Position numbers and translations under genes: made by a program. Shown here one piece after another: positions 46,441-58,335 of a stretch of 64,000 bases of DNA. The DNA is from Spirometra erinaceieuropaei (lineage: Eukaryota > Platyhelminthes > Cestoda > Diphyllobothriidea > Diphyllobothriidae), in contig CACRXP010000028.1 in NCBI GenBank assembly GCA_902702965.1, positions 867,806 through 931,805 of the forward strand, read 5' to 3'. Each line of letters opens with the position of its first letter. Within the stretch, counting starts at the first letter, position 1. Below the pieces are notes generated by a model that was not told the origin of the DNA, did not search any database, and was given only the letters and a program-made list of their open reading frames with translations.

Positions 46441-47605
46441 CAATCTCCTGATTAACATCATTCCGTCATCTGTGAAACTTGTGGCAACAGTTGCTTATAC
46501 GGTAAGAATTTTTTAAAGGGGTAAACTATCACAACTAGTTACATGTTCATGGCCGCTCTATTGCCTAGTAAAGGGGTTGCGAAATTTGTGAAAAGCACAC
46601 AGCAAAGGCTTACTACGGCTACAAATTAGTTATTTTGTTGCGATCAACGAGGATGATCGCCTCCAACTGGGGAGCCCGTGGTAGCCTTAACATGTATTGA
46701 GCGTTTGTGAGGGAGATTGTCGCGACAGCTATACCCACAGACGGACTCAATCCATCACGATCCCCAGGCCAGGTCCTAAGTAAGAAGACGTGAGGTTAGA
46801 TGCCATTAAAGTGAACATTGTGTCCTGTACAGAATGCATGGAAAATAAATCGAATCAATTTGGAAATTGGACGAGAGGTGTCCGTGCGTCGTCGGAGCAG
46901 GTGTTCGAGTGTCTTGAACGAGGGCATCTTCATCAACCGTGAAATTGATTGGTCGGCTTGGATATCCGGGGTTGGCCAAAACTCACACAACCTCTGCGTT
47001 TTGGGGATTAGACAAACGTCTTCAGTGCATCGCACAGGGCCTCAGAATGTCAAACAAACGACTACCACTGGTGCTTGTATGCTTCGTACAGAGGCGTGGT
47101 GTTGAAGCAGACGCTCCCAGTACGGTTACCGCAAGACAACGGTAGTATCAACCTCTGCTTTCATCCTCACTCGTTTTCTTCCAGGGAAATTATTAAAGTT
47201 TAGTGAGAAGTTGTGGTGACTGAGCAGACATTCGCGCACTTTGCCCACTCGTTGAAAACGCGCTGGTTCTGCGGTCAGCACTTATCAGACCCTGTACGCT
47301 CGGATATTATATCCACCAGGGCTGCTAAGAAGTTACAATATGAACGAGTGGTGGGAGTCCACGCAACCAAGAATACGTATAGGTGCGGTCTGTATGATTA
47401 AATGCAACTTTAAAAGATGAAGATGCGCTCACTGGAATAAAAAAATTATTGGCCTGACGTTTCGGATTCGCACCCGAACCCATCAACAGAGACATTCGAG
47501 CGAGAATCGGGAATGTCAGGCCAATAAAATTTCTTGTTCCAGTGATCGCATCCTCGTCTTCTGAACTGATTCCCGAAATTTGCCTTGCGCTCCTATCGGA
47601 AATGC
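46297..47605 (+). repeat. Direct duplication, unit 1
   Basis: It matches 47760-49076 in the same orientation and order at an offset of 1463-1471 bases, with scattered substitutions and small indels. The unit carries an R1-type piece at its left end, about 900 bases of otherwise unassigned sequence, and a palindromic PLE-type module at its right end. It runs into the N gap at 47606. Confidence 0.92.
47422..47552. repeat. Palindromic PLE 3' module in unit 1
   Basis: The left arm GATGCGCTCACTGGAATA... and right arm ...TTCCAGTGATCGCATC are inverted copies of the PLE 3' module, each including TTGGCCTGAC and AATAAA. The minus-strand hammerhead-like core between them has CUGUUGA in place of CUGAUGA, but GAAAC, GUC and helix II are kept. 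Confidence 0.75.
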
Positions 47606-47759
47606 NNNNNNNNNNNNNNNNNNNNNNNNNNNNNNNNNNNNNNNNNNNNNNNNNNNNNNNNNNNNNNNNNNNNNNNNNNNNNNNNNNNNNNNNNNNNNNN
47701 NNNNNNNNNNNNNNNNNNNNNNNNNNNNNNNNNNNNNNNNNNNNNNNNNNNNNNNNNNN
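47606..47759. other. Assembly gap (154 N)
   Basis: A run of N lies exactly between two direct repeat units. Its size is probably an estimate, and more repeat units may be missing. Translated frames across it are meaningless. Confidence 0.99.
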
Positions 47760-48891
47760 GGGGTGGGCTGGATGAGAGAAGAGTGCGGAAGATGCTCCGC
47801 AAGTCTTCCTCGTTATAAACTGACTCCCACGTAAGTAGCTCTTTCTAGGTCCACTCATTAGGATACCCAGCGGACATCGTTGCCTACGACGATCAAACTA
47901 TCACAATCTCCTGATTAACATCATTCCGTCTTCTGTGAAACTTGTGGCAACAGTGGCTTCTACGGTAAGAATTTTTTAAAGGGGTAAACTATCACAACCA
48001 GTCACATGTTCTTGACTGCTTTATTGCCTAGTAACGGAGTTGAGAAATTTGTGAAAAGCACACAGCAAAGGCTTACTACGGCTACAAATTAGTTATTTTG
48101 TTGCGCTCAACGAGGATGATCGCCTCCAACTGGGAGCCCGTGGTAGCCTTCACATGTATTGAACGTTGGTGAGGGATACTGTCGCGACAGCTATACCCAC
48201 AGACGGGCTCTATACATCACGACCTCCAGGCCAGGTCCTAAGTAGGAAGACGTGAGGTTAGACGCCATTAAAGAGAGTATTGTGTCCTGTACAGAATGGA
48301 TGGAAAATAAATTGAATCTATTTGGAAATTGGACGAGAGGTGTCCGTGCGTCGCCGGAGCAGATGTCCGAGTGCCTTGAACGAGGGCATCGCCATCAACC
48401 AAGAAATTGATTGGCCGGTTTAGATATCCGGAATTAGCCGAAAACCACACAACCTCCGCGTTTTAGGGATCAGCCAAACGTTTTCAGTGCATCGCACAGG
48501 GCCTCCGAATGTCAAACAAACGACTACCCCTGGTGCTTGCATGTCCTTATGTTCCGCACAGAGGCGTGGTGTTGAAGTAGACGCTCCCACTACGGTTACC
48601 GCACGACAACTGTGGTATCAACCTCTGCTTTCATCCTCACTCGTTTTCTTTCAGGGAAATTATTAAAGTTTAGTGAGAAGTTTTGGTGACTGAGCAGACA
48701 TTCGCGCACTTTGTCCACTCGTTTCAAACACGCTGGTTCTGCAGTCAGCACTTACCAGACCCTGTACGCTCGGATATTGTATCCACCAGGGCGGCTATGA
48801 AGTTACAATATGAACGAGTGGTGGGAGTCCACGCAATCAAGAAGGCGTATAGGCGCGGGTTGTATGATTAAATGCAACTTTAAAAGACGAA

Positions 48892-49022
48892 GATGCTATC
48901 ACTGGAATAAGAAATTTATTGGCCTGACGTTTCGGATTCGCACCCGAACCCATCATCAGAGACAGCTGAGTGAGAATTTGAAATGTCAGGCCAATAAAAT
49001 TTCTTGTTCCAGTGATCGCATC
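48892..49022. repeat. Palindromic PLE 3' module in unit 2
   Basis: The inverted arms 48892 onward and to 49022 match as in unit 1. The left half reads as a full minus-strand module. The right half reads as a plus-strand module whose hammerhead core is reduced to CTGAGTGAGAATTTGAAATGTC. Confidence 0.78.
48925..48963 (-). ncRNA. Hammerhead-ribozyme-like core, best PLE-type copy
   Basis: On the minus strand the order is GUCU, CUGAUGA (48959-48953), U, a hairpin of GGGUUCG/CGAAUCC with a GGUG loop (7 bp, one G-U), GAAAC (48933-48929), GUC, AGGC. GUCU and AGGC pair as a 4-bp helix I with one G-U. All three conserved hammerhead elements and the GUC cleavage triplet are present. An extra U separates CUGAUGA from helix II, and helix III would be just 2 bp with no loop. 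Such short helix III forms are thought to act as dimers in retroelement hammerheads. AATAAA follows at 48920-48915. Confidence 0.6.
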
Positions 49023-49439
49023 CTTGTTTTCTGAACTGATTCCCGAAACTTGCCTGTGCGCTCCTATCGGAAATGCAACTTTTTGTGTTTTCAAGATTTA
49101 AGTTGCTCGCTGACTGCCAGATAAAAAGCGACAGGCTTAACCTCCTAGGAAAGTGGACTGTAAGGGACAACTTCCCGCTCAGCGCCTTCTCCCATGCAAT
49201 TCTTGTTCATCCAACCCAAAATTGTTTTATTTGGGAATAAAGGTAGAACAATGAAAAAGTATGTCCGTTATTTCCACTCCTCTGATATTTTCTTAAGCTC
49301 ATTATGAAACATGAGGCCTGACGACTTCAGCTTATCAGGCCGTATAACTGCGAAGCCCGACCATTTGGAAACTAGTCGTTTTGCTGAAAGTTGGACCAGT
49401 GGTTTAGCTAACAGCGAGAACGTTGGGGCTTCACTGCGT

Positions 49440-49925
49440 TGAATTTGCTGGAGGACAGGAATGTGCTCCTAAAACGGGTCACGCGGTAGATGCGGTGAAC
49501 TAACATGCTAATTCGGAATCCAACACGCGTTATCAGGAATGCGCACCTATACCAAATGGCAGCATTGGGTGAGGGGGGGTTTGGCTGGCAGATCTGATTG
49601 CATACGGATGTTGTGCCAAGTGGGATCCGTGCTGGCCCCTATTCTTTTATTGTGGTATAAAGTCCTAGTCAGTGAATGTTGTGGACCAGAGTGTGTGGTG
49701 GTGCGTCTAGGCGTGGGTTTTTGGCGTGCCAGCCACGTGCGCTCTCTTTCGCGTCCGGTCTTTTTTACTGGCTTGACACCGATCTTGGGTGGGGGAGGAG
49801 AGAGTGCGGTAGATTCTGCGCAAGCCGACCATAACTTTCGGTTAACTCACGTGTAAGTCACCGTCACTGATCTCACCCTGCTGTGGAGCATCGTCGGCAA
49901 CGGCGGTTGAACTGTCGGATGGCAC
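49440..49925 (+). repeat. R2/R1 family repeat, long R1-type copy
   Basis: Head block 'GGTCACGCGGTAGATGCGGT' (49478), then 'GTCCGGTCTTTTTTACTGGC', 'GGAGGAGAGAGTGCGGTAGA' (49792) and end 'GAGCATCGTCGGCAACGGCG' (49887), in the same order as the copies at 23.6 and 57.9 kb. Confidence 0.72.
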
Positions 49926-51186
49926 GAAGCTAAAAACAGGTGCTGGACGACTCGTGACAAGTTTCCCATCCTCGCTAACTGCTGATGACGTTTTGCTTCC
50001 CGCTAATCCAATTATCTTTCCAACCGCAACGTCCTATATAAGATCTTGTTCCAAATCATGGCTATCCATCGGGGATGATAGGTCTTCCCATTGAGCATCA
50101 CCGTGCGACCTGTCCTCTAATTTTCACCCCGATAGTCTTGTATAATTAGAAGGGTGACTCGTGCGCGGAACGCACTAGATAACATCAGACTGCTAGCCGG
50201 CGCGGCTGAATTGCTCCTTCTGGCCATTAGGCGTTGTGCGACAACGATCGTTACCTCACCAGCTATGCGTTATATGGCTCTCCAGTGTAAGGCGATGCAG
50301 GCCATACCCAGGGTCTTATCCAATCTCTGCTATCGTTTGCTGGCCTTCAGCAAAATTGTCAAATATTTGTGAGTCAAGAGTCCTAGATAGCAATTCATGC
50401 CAAACTAATCATGTAGACAGTTGGTATCGTTTCTTTTTCTGCTTCCTGGGTGTCGCAGTGCATGTACCTCTAAACCCCAAATTACGCTTTTATCTGGACT
50501 CCGATCTTTGCCTAACGAGCGAAGACAAATTAGAAGCCCGTAGTTGTGGGCAATGTACAAAATCAACGATTATGCTACAAAAGGCAAACTCTATGTGGGA
50601 GTCAGTTTGAACAAGGATTATCCCCGTTGCAAGGTTGATTAGAATAAAAGTTGGTGAGGAATAGAGGAAAGTCAGCAAAGGCAAGTGAAGTAAACTACTA
50701 AAAGTGGCTAGCGTAAAACCCTCATACAGCTTCTTTCATATTATAGCGGACGACTGCCGCGAGGACTAGCTGCCTGTGCTACGTTTTTGATCCTCCTATT
50801 GGTTGACAAGAATTTCTAGGAACTAAAACCACAATTTCTGTTTCCCACTAAAAATTTGATTTGCATAATTGCTGGAGATGTTTGAAAAGAAAGATAACTT
50901 CGAACGTTCTGCTTTCGTCCAATGTTTCTCAAAGATTTGAGCTGAAGTGCACACGATAAATAATAAAATGCTCTATGCTGTTACGGCGTAATAATATTAT
51001 GATTTGACTTTGGCTACATTCATTTCATTCCTAAACCAGCATACGAGGGAGCACCCAAAAACGAAAATTACCTTCTCTATTAAAGTGTGTTGGCAGCGCT
51101 GCTCTCTCCCGCTAGGTACGTTTACTGAACACTCTTCCTGCTCAGTTCGCCAGGTAGCGTTCATGGGAAACCATCGCGGAGGACAG
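49926..51186. other. No recognisable gene, 49.9-51.2 kb
   Basis: The longest frame is 124 codons (50236-50610, plus) without known motif. An AT-rich stretch lies at 50.8-51.0 kb. Confidence 0.4.
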
Positions 51187-51355
51187 AATGATTCACTTTG
51201 AACCAACTGTGAAAAACTCGACGCCTCGGTGGGATTCGAACCCACGACAGCAAGGCTTTAGTACAGCCAACACTCTAGCCATCTGAGCTACTGTCGTGGG
51301 TTCGAATCCCACCGGGGCGCCGAGTTTTTCACAAATGAGTCAAAGTGATTTATTT
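51187..51355. repeat. tRNA-like element arranged as a hairpin
   Basis: The left arm 51208-51250 and right arm 51291-51333 are near-perfect inverted copies of the tRNA-like T-arm, acceptor 3' side and TTTTTCACA tail seen at 20.0 kb. Pairing continues outward over the CAAAGTGA tail to about 51187 and 51355. The spacer (51251-51290) holds the minus-strand anticodon and D-arms with GTACTAA in the loop. The minus-strand tRNA-like body lacks its 5' acceptor strand, which is replaced by the inverted second copy. Such a joined pair can form a long hairpin RNA. Confidence 0.8.
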
Positions 51356-54300
51356 GAAATCCGCCGAAACACCTCTGGAGGACTGGATGATTGTTCAAAT
51401 AAACCCCTCCCCAAAGCTCTTGGTAATCTTTAGCATGGCAACCGAAATCGGATTTGACGCCCATGATGGTTGGTTTTTTCAACATCAAAGGAATCGTTCA
51501 CATTGAATTTGGTCTTCGTAGTACCACAAAGAATCCGCATTACTAGGCAAGGATTAAGTATATGGGCGGGACATGAAAACGCTGACTGTTACTTGAAAAA
51601 TTCGCCAGCATTTTAACACTCCGACCTTACAGGCAGACGTATGCATTCCGTCTAACAATATTTCCTGTATTTTTTACTACCCGTCTGCTCTCCGTGCAGA
51701 ACTTTTTTTTAAAATGAACTTTTCTCCTACTAAGTAATTACATGCGGAAGGTGCAGAACAATGAACCAAGTGTAGACATTTCGCCAGCGCCGACTCCTTG
51801 AGGCGGCACAGGTCAGTGAATGACATCCTTTCAGTGGGGTCGACCAAAATCTCTGCAGAACAACACCCACTTTTACAAATATTGTAGTCAATTCTCCATA
51901 GATTTTCCCTGTCCCGCACATATACTTAACCCTTACCGACTGTCTGCTTCATCAATAAAACGCCCCTCTCCACACAGCATTCAAACTCAACCAGTTATTG
52001 GAAAAAACCGCAGGACACCGGTCTCTCACCCCTTACTCGCTACTTGAGACTTCATACTCCCAAGAATGAAGAAAAACCTAAGGGGAAGGTGCTTTCAGGA
52101 CGCGGAAGGAACTACGAAAAAGTCGCTGGAAGCACTTAACAGCATTAGGTCAGAAGAATAAGGAAAATCTTTTGAACAGTGGAAAACCCATTGGAACAAG
52201 TGCATATCATCTAATGGACAGTATTTTAGCAGGGATTAATGTTTTTCAGACGTTATTTTAAACAAAGAATTTAAACAAACAATTCTAGTTTTTTGGGTAC
52301 CCCCTCTTATCAATAGGTGCAACGCCGTACCCATGCTAAATGTAAATAGTAAGAATCTAGACAGTTGCGATTAGGGCTAGTCGACGGGGTTCACTGTCGT
52401 GTGACTTAGGATGGGATGAATTTGAATGAACCAGTTCCCCCGCGCAGATGTGATTGGACAGTTTACCTTTCACTAGACTTGGAGTTCACTTTTTATGCGC
52501 ATAAGAGGTTTATTAGAGTTTTTGGAAAGGACACTTCTTAGGAACACGTTCATGCGTTCGAAGCAATGTTGACGTCAAAAGGCTAGTTGATGCGCGTACC
52601 TTTTTTTACTAACTGAAGTCTGTAGGATTCCTGCCTTTTTGAAAGACAGATCAGGCCGTCGGAAGGCACAGAAGTCCTACAAAAGGTCCGGAAACCTCAT
52701 CAAGTCTTTTGAAGACGCACTTACTTTTGGCTACGTGACATTGCTATTAAGTTTCCTGATAAAAGATTTTTGGTCAGTTACTTGACTGACTAAGACCTAG
52801 CGATTTTGGGTCTCTAGGCTACAACTTCCAAGTTCTTTCGGTAAGTTATATTACAATTTCAGATTTTCTGAGACCTCGGCGAGCCTTCAAATATATTTTA
52901 GGATTTTCAAAGGCGGTGCCTATTACTTTGAAAATTTACTGAATTTTGATGGCGAAATTCACTGAACAATGAGTATTCATTGATCATCCAAGGAAAGTAC
53001 ATCAAAAGCACCTCAGTATTGTGAGTACATCCTCCCTTCACACAATTCGAATTTCCTGAATCTTTGAAATAAGGTTAGCATCTTAGCACACACAAATGCA
53101 GGAAATTGGACGACTGCTTGAACTTCTAACGCGTCAATGAGCGAAGAAAGTTGTAACTAAATCGCCCGAGGCTTGCTGGTACTAGATTTACAGTATCAGG
53201 GGCATTCGCTGATTTTAGCTTAAACCTAGCACGCGTTGTATCTAGAATAATATTAATTGCGAAGGGATATTAGGCACATCCTAGGTATGGGCAAAATATT
53301 TCCTAGGAATGTCAAAATATTTTCGAGGTTGTAGATCATCCACTTGTCGATCTTTTAACGCGCGAAGGACTTATTATAAAATTATTGTAAACCACCGAAG
53401 GGCTTGTATGTCTCTAAAGTGGCTGTACACGCCAAATTCTTTTGCCGAAATACAAACTTGTGCGGCACTCTGCTTCAGAGAAGAGAGGGTAGAATGCATT
53501 TTATTTTTACTTGAGAAGACCGATCCCAACAGTCCTACAATGCAGTATGCTTGCGTATAACTAAGCTTAAAGGGAATGTCGTTAGAAAATGCAGTTGCTG
53601 TCCAGTTGAAGAATGCACTACGGGAGCAAAATTTTAAGCCATCATTCCAGGCAAAAGTGTTTAGCCAGAAATTTATACGGATGCTTGTTTCAGTTCGCAA
53701 TTGTAACAATTAACACACTTCCTGAGACCGACATGGGACGAGAATTTTAACTCTTCCCAGTCGTAGCTAAATAAGTGTGAGCGCATGGGTCTGTGGTAGC
53801 AACTTGCCATATTTTTATTTATAGGCAACTTTTTATTGTCCTTCCGGCTGCTGGCATTTCCTAGGCTCGCACTTATCCATATTTATTTAATTTGATTATT
53901 ATTAACTGTTACGCGGTACACTCCAACTCGTGTGAGTTTCAGTATCCTTAACTAACTTTTCACCCATTGCCTTCGTTCTCCACTGGGCGGCGTTGTCCTC
54001 TCTATCGTGGCTGTTTCGCTTGGCTTATCTCGGCTTATCTGCTGGCGTGGAATCGCATTATCGATTACCCAATTCTCTAAGGGTCGCCTACTGAGTATTG
54101 ACTTAATAACTAACTGAGTCTGGTGCTTCCAGACTGGAGTTAAGGTTTGGCTGGCTGGCCGGACGATCGCGATGACGACAAATAAACCGATAATTCCAAT
54201 TTCCCCTCACATTTGCCTATACCAATGGCAGTAGAAAGCCCACAGATAGCTGTCGTATCCCATCTGCCAGCAAGTGTTTTTTTCAGTGGTGGCGGTTCCT

Positions 54301-55479
54301 TTTTCCCATAGTTTACCGAAATAAATGCTGTTCTTATCAAGCATACATTCCCCGAGGGTGCAGCAGAAGGAAGCAATTTAGGTGAATCGCTGTGCGTTCT
54401 AATTGCAAAAAACACATTTTCAATGGACGGGACGGATTTCGCAGTGTTCGTCCGGCGAAACCTTACACAAGAGGAGGTTTTGGGTCAACGAAAATGTCAG
54501 AAAGCCTTCTCTTATCAACCAACTACTACGCAAACCTAATTAAAGGAGGGGTGGACACGAGAACAAGGGCATCCCACTAAATTTCCGGGGGTAGCTATTC
54601 TCGTGTCCTAACGTTAACCATACCACTAACGCTCATGCTTGTATACTAAATCCTAACTCTCATATCATTGACTCCCTGGAATTTGACCTAAGGCTATCGG
54701 CAATTCGAGGGGTTCATCAAAAGAAGTTCGACGGATTTGTGATGCCGGTGGGTGTGAGATGCGAGAGTGAAGTTACTTATTCGACTGCAGTTGCCTTGTG
54801 GGGCGCTGCAACAAATAGAGGAGAACAACTGAAGTCCGAATAAAACCTACTCGCCATCGACGGAGCGCGACCCCATTGCCTTATGGCTGGTGTTTTGTTA
54901 ATGCCATTGCGACTAAATCCTACTCAAACCTGAGGTTTGGATGTACGTGACTGTCACGTTGAAAAGACCATAAATGCCTTTATGGCTATCCCGTTCAGCC
55001 GCCCGTTACCGACCATATCTGCTGTTCACTGGCCTATTTCTAGGGGTAAGTTGACGTACATTCTCACGCCGTGAATCGGTCGCGCATCCTGAAAACTATC
55101 ACGAATACAAGCAGTGCATGAGAAAGTGTTACCCTGCACTTCTTCGGACTCAGGAAATTTTCAAGCATTAATAAATCAGTAGCAGCAATAGCGACAATAA
55201 GAACGTTGAAAAATTAAGAACTTTGCAAACCGTTGCCCCCCTGTCGGGCAGGAGGTAAAATCCGAATACTGGTAGCTTACCTGCAAGTGGCCCACTCAAC
55301 GCCAGCCAGCTTTTCTTGGTTCCCGTTGAGCAGCTGCCTGGAGGCAGCACTAGATCCTGTATTATGCAGATCATTTAAATGCGCTAGCTTTGCGTCTTCA
55401 ATCATTATTTATTGAAAATCCTTAGGCAGCGGAATTTGGCAGTTAGCAGGGCACTTTCTGTCAACACACGACAGTGCGA
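51356..55479. other. No recognisable gene, 51.4-55.5 kb (AT-rich)
   Basis: The stretch 52.2-53.9 kb is noticeably AT-rich. Frames reach 111 codons (53374-53709, minus) without a motif I recognise. No repeat shared with the rest of the window was seen. Confidence 0.45.
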
Positions 55480-55625
55480 CCTTCGTGACCGACGATGTCC
55501 GCCGTGTGCTCCACAGCAGGGTGACGGTGGAGATGGTGACTTGCGCGCTAATTAGTTTATAGTAGTGGGGACTTGCACAGCATCTACGGCACTCTCTCCT
55601 CCCCCACCTGGACCCGCTGTTAAGA
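55480..55625 (-). repeat. R1 family repeat, inverted short copy
   Basis: The plus strand shows the reverse complement of the R1 end: 'GACGATGTCCGCCGTGTGCT' then 'CCACAGCAGGGTGACGGTGG', 'TTGCACAGCATCTACGGCAC' and 'TCTCTCCTCCCCCACCTGGA'. Confidence 0.72.
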
Positions 55626-57864
55626 TAAAGTCATGAAGACCTGGGTAGGAGAGAGCACAGGTGGCTGCCATGACGATAACGTGCACCTGGTCTTACCACC
55701 ACATTCCCTGGTCAACAACGTACACCGACCAGGATTTTTTGAACCAAGAGAAAAGGGGGGCGGCACGGATTCCGGTTGGTGCGGTGTGGGCCTGCAACGA
55801 GGCGTGCCACCCATCCAAACGTTAGCACTTATTATTGGTACGCATTCCCAATAACGCCTGCTGGACCCCGATATAGCTCCTGCGTTGGTCCTGCGTACCT
55901 ATCACGTGGTCCCATTTAGGGGCAAAAGCACACACACACACATCGTATTCCGAGTCTCGCGTTCGCCAACGATCTCTTAAACAAACCGGACAATAAAAGA
56001 CATGGCGCACGCTGTCATTTATCATTTGTCGGGTTTAGACAGCAAAGTCTCGGCCAAACTCCTCTTCTTCTGGATTTGCCACATTAGCAAATGAAGTCAT
56101 AAACGTACATATGAAAAACGGATAAATTAACTTTTTATGTCGCTAGTAAGCTAAGCCATTTGACCTTGAATTTTGTTGATTACCCGCACTACCAGCACCC
56201 CATGGCCAAAGCCAGAGGACAGTTAAGCAGTATGGACGGCGAAATCTCTGATTTTTAGCCACTGCTATACGAAATCCAGGGGAACATGGCTAAAATGAAC
56301 TGCTTTTTAGACTAGTTCATCTTGGACAACAGAGACAAGCGGCCGTCATAAAGCATGTATAACTATGGTGGCTCTTCTACAAGCATCAGCAGTTTTCGTG
56401 AGTGAATGCTTAGAAAAAACGGTAGAGCAGTTTCACGTCTTTATTAGGGCTTTGAACACCGACATTGGGGTAACCACAACGGTCAAATTTTCCAGAGGTT
56501 TTGATGACATCGAGCAAAGAAGGAAGGAACTGGTCAAACAAATAAAGCCCTTGAAATAAGACCAGAAATGACAGTAGGAGCGACACCTAGTGAACAGTTC
56601 AGCCAACAAATGCTCATAATTAAAATTCTGTAGATGCACAGGGTTCTGTACTTGCACGGGGAAGGGGCTTAGTGTTCCGATTTCATGAGTTATCATCAGG
56701 AGTTAGAATTTTAATCAAACCGTGGCCTTGGTGAATATTGACTTAGCCTTGAATGTAAGCAGGAGAACCAATGTGGGCAGTAACTTAGGCCAAACAGTCT
56801 CTCCAGTTTTGTTTATTGGCCAGTGACCGCAGATTCGTTCGCTCTGGCCCTCATTATTATAGGATTTAGTCAGACAGTAACCCTTTCCTAATTCATACCA
56901 ACACTTTAAACGCAGGTGTGTGCCTCGATCTTGAAAAACGTTTTTTTGAGATTCAAAGTGGTATCGAAGTCTTTAAAATCCTAAAAAACAGTGCTCCTCT
57001 AAGAGGCTATGAATGGGACGTTTTTATGAAAGAACAGTTCGAGGAAACTGACAGTTTCGATACGTAATTTTCAAGTGGGACCACCTGTGCATGCACTGCA
57101 ATCTGTCCAAAAGACTGCGTCTGACTGAATCTGCAGTGGGGTGCAAAACATTTTATTGCATGGTAAATAACTAAGGAACGCAAATTTTCGTCAACTCAGC
57201 GTTGAATTTTCATTAATTTCGCCCACTTCATTGCGAGACCTCCACGGCACAGATTGATTAAAGCAAATTAAGTGCGACACCCCGATTACGCGAACTAACT
57301 CTCTGCCCTCCGAGGTGGGGCTTAAATGTCCCCGTAAGTGGGCAACTACTTCTAAGTTAACTTCGCCCAAAGTATTCACAAAATTTCATAAAAGCAGGCT
57401 GGCGGGCATTCGTTTCTGATAATTCGTAAGAAGATCATTATAGTTCATAAAAAGGATTTAAATTTTGAGGATATAATGAGGTCCGTTTATCGGCGGAGGG
57501 AGTGTGGCTGAGCCAATAAGAAAATCGGACGTTTTAGAAGTAGTACGGGATGAAGGGAGGGGAGAAGGAGTGGGCACAAAGCTCGTTAAGTTGTGGGAGT
57601 ACCATCTTGGCAAGAATTACCCGTGTGCACAGAACGTTGACTTCGTATTGAAGTCGCCCCCGTGATCATTGAAAAGGATTAATGTCATGTCCCGGCTGGT
57701 GGACGAAGAAAAAAAAAGCTCAGGTCTGGGGACAACCTCTATATTCGGTCCGCTCGAATAACAAGACACCGAAGACGCCAAGATGATATCTATTCACTCG
57801 ACTTCTAACGGACTTCTAACGACTTCCTGGACTGCCATGACCGGCATGCATTGACTGTGATACA
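55626..57864. other. No recognisable gene, 55.6-57.9 kb
   Basis: Only short frames. A short (CA)n tract lies near 55930-55943. A 64-codon plus-strand frame at 56365-56559 looks helical and charged (FIRALNTDIGVTTTVKFSRG ... RRKELVKQIK), but I cannot name it. Confidence 0.4.
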
Positions 57865-58335
57865 ACACGCGCCCCCCAAACGGGCCACGTGGCAGATGCG
57901 CTGGACCATCACGGAGACCATATCGGATTCTGGCAGGCGTTGTCGGATTGCGCAGCATAGCAAATGCCAACATCTCGGGGTGCGGCTGCTGACCCAGTTG
58001 CCAGCAGATGTCGCGCACATTGGGACCCCTGCGGCCTTTCCCACTATTGTTGTTGGTTAAAAACCTGGTCATTTGCTATGTTGACCAAGGGATGTGGAGT
58101 GAAGCATCAAGGTGCGGGCTTGACCGTGTCATCCACCTGCGCCCTCCTCCACCTCTAGCCTTTTTGATTCTCTCTTGACGTCATTCCAAGTTGGGGAGGA
58201 GAGAGTGCGTTAGATGTCATGCAAGTCCACTTTACCTACAAACTAATCCAGGCCCAAGTCCCTGTGTCTGCTTCTCCTTGCTGTGGAGCACACTGTGGAC
58301 ATCATTGGAAACGACGGTCGAACTGTCGTGACGCA
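57865..58335 (+). repeat. R2/R1 family repeat, long R1-type copy
   Basis: Head 'GGGCCACGTGGCAGATGCGC' (57882), 'CGTTGTCGGATTGCGCAGCA', 'ATTGTTGTTGGTTAAAAACC', 'GGGGAGGAGAGAGTGCGTTA' and end 'GCTGTGGAGCACACTGTGGA' (58279). It is the closest match to the 23.6 kb copy. Confidence 0.77.

Larger units (their letters stand above)
47760..49076 (+). repeat. Direct duplication, unit 2
   Basis: It corresponds to unit 1 (46297-47605). A 62-codon frame (48683-48871) also occurs in unit 1 (47213-47401), but at least eleven of its residues differ between units. That many amino-acid changes argue against a selected protein. The unit ends near 49076, and unique sequence follows. Confidence 0.92.

Noticed and set aside
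47325..47858. 177-codon frame across the gap
   Set aside because: A third of it is undefined sequence (N).
48683..48871. 62-codon frame present in both duplicated units, possible conserved small protein
   Set aside because: The two copies differ at many amino acids over 62 codons; no sign of purifying selection.
51224..51306. Functional tRNA gene on the minus strand
   Set aside because: The 5' acceptor strand is replaced by an inverted second copy, so a normal cloverleaf cannot form.
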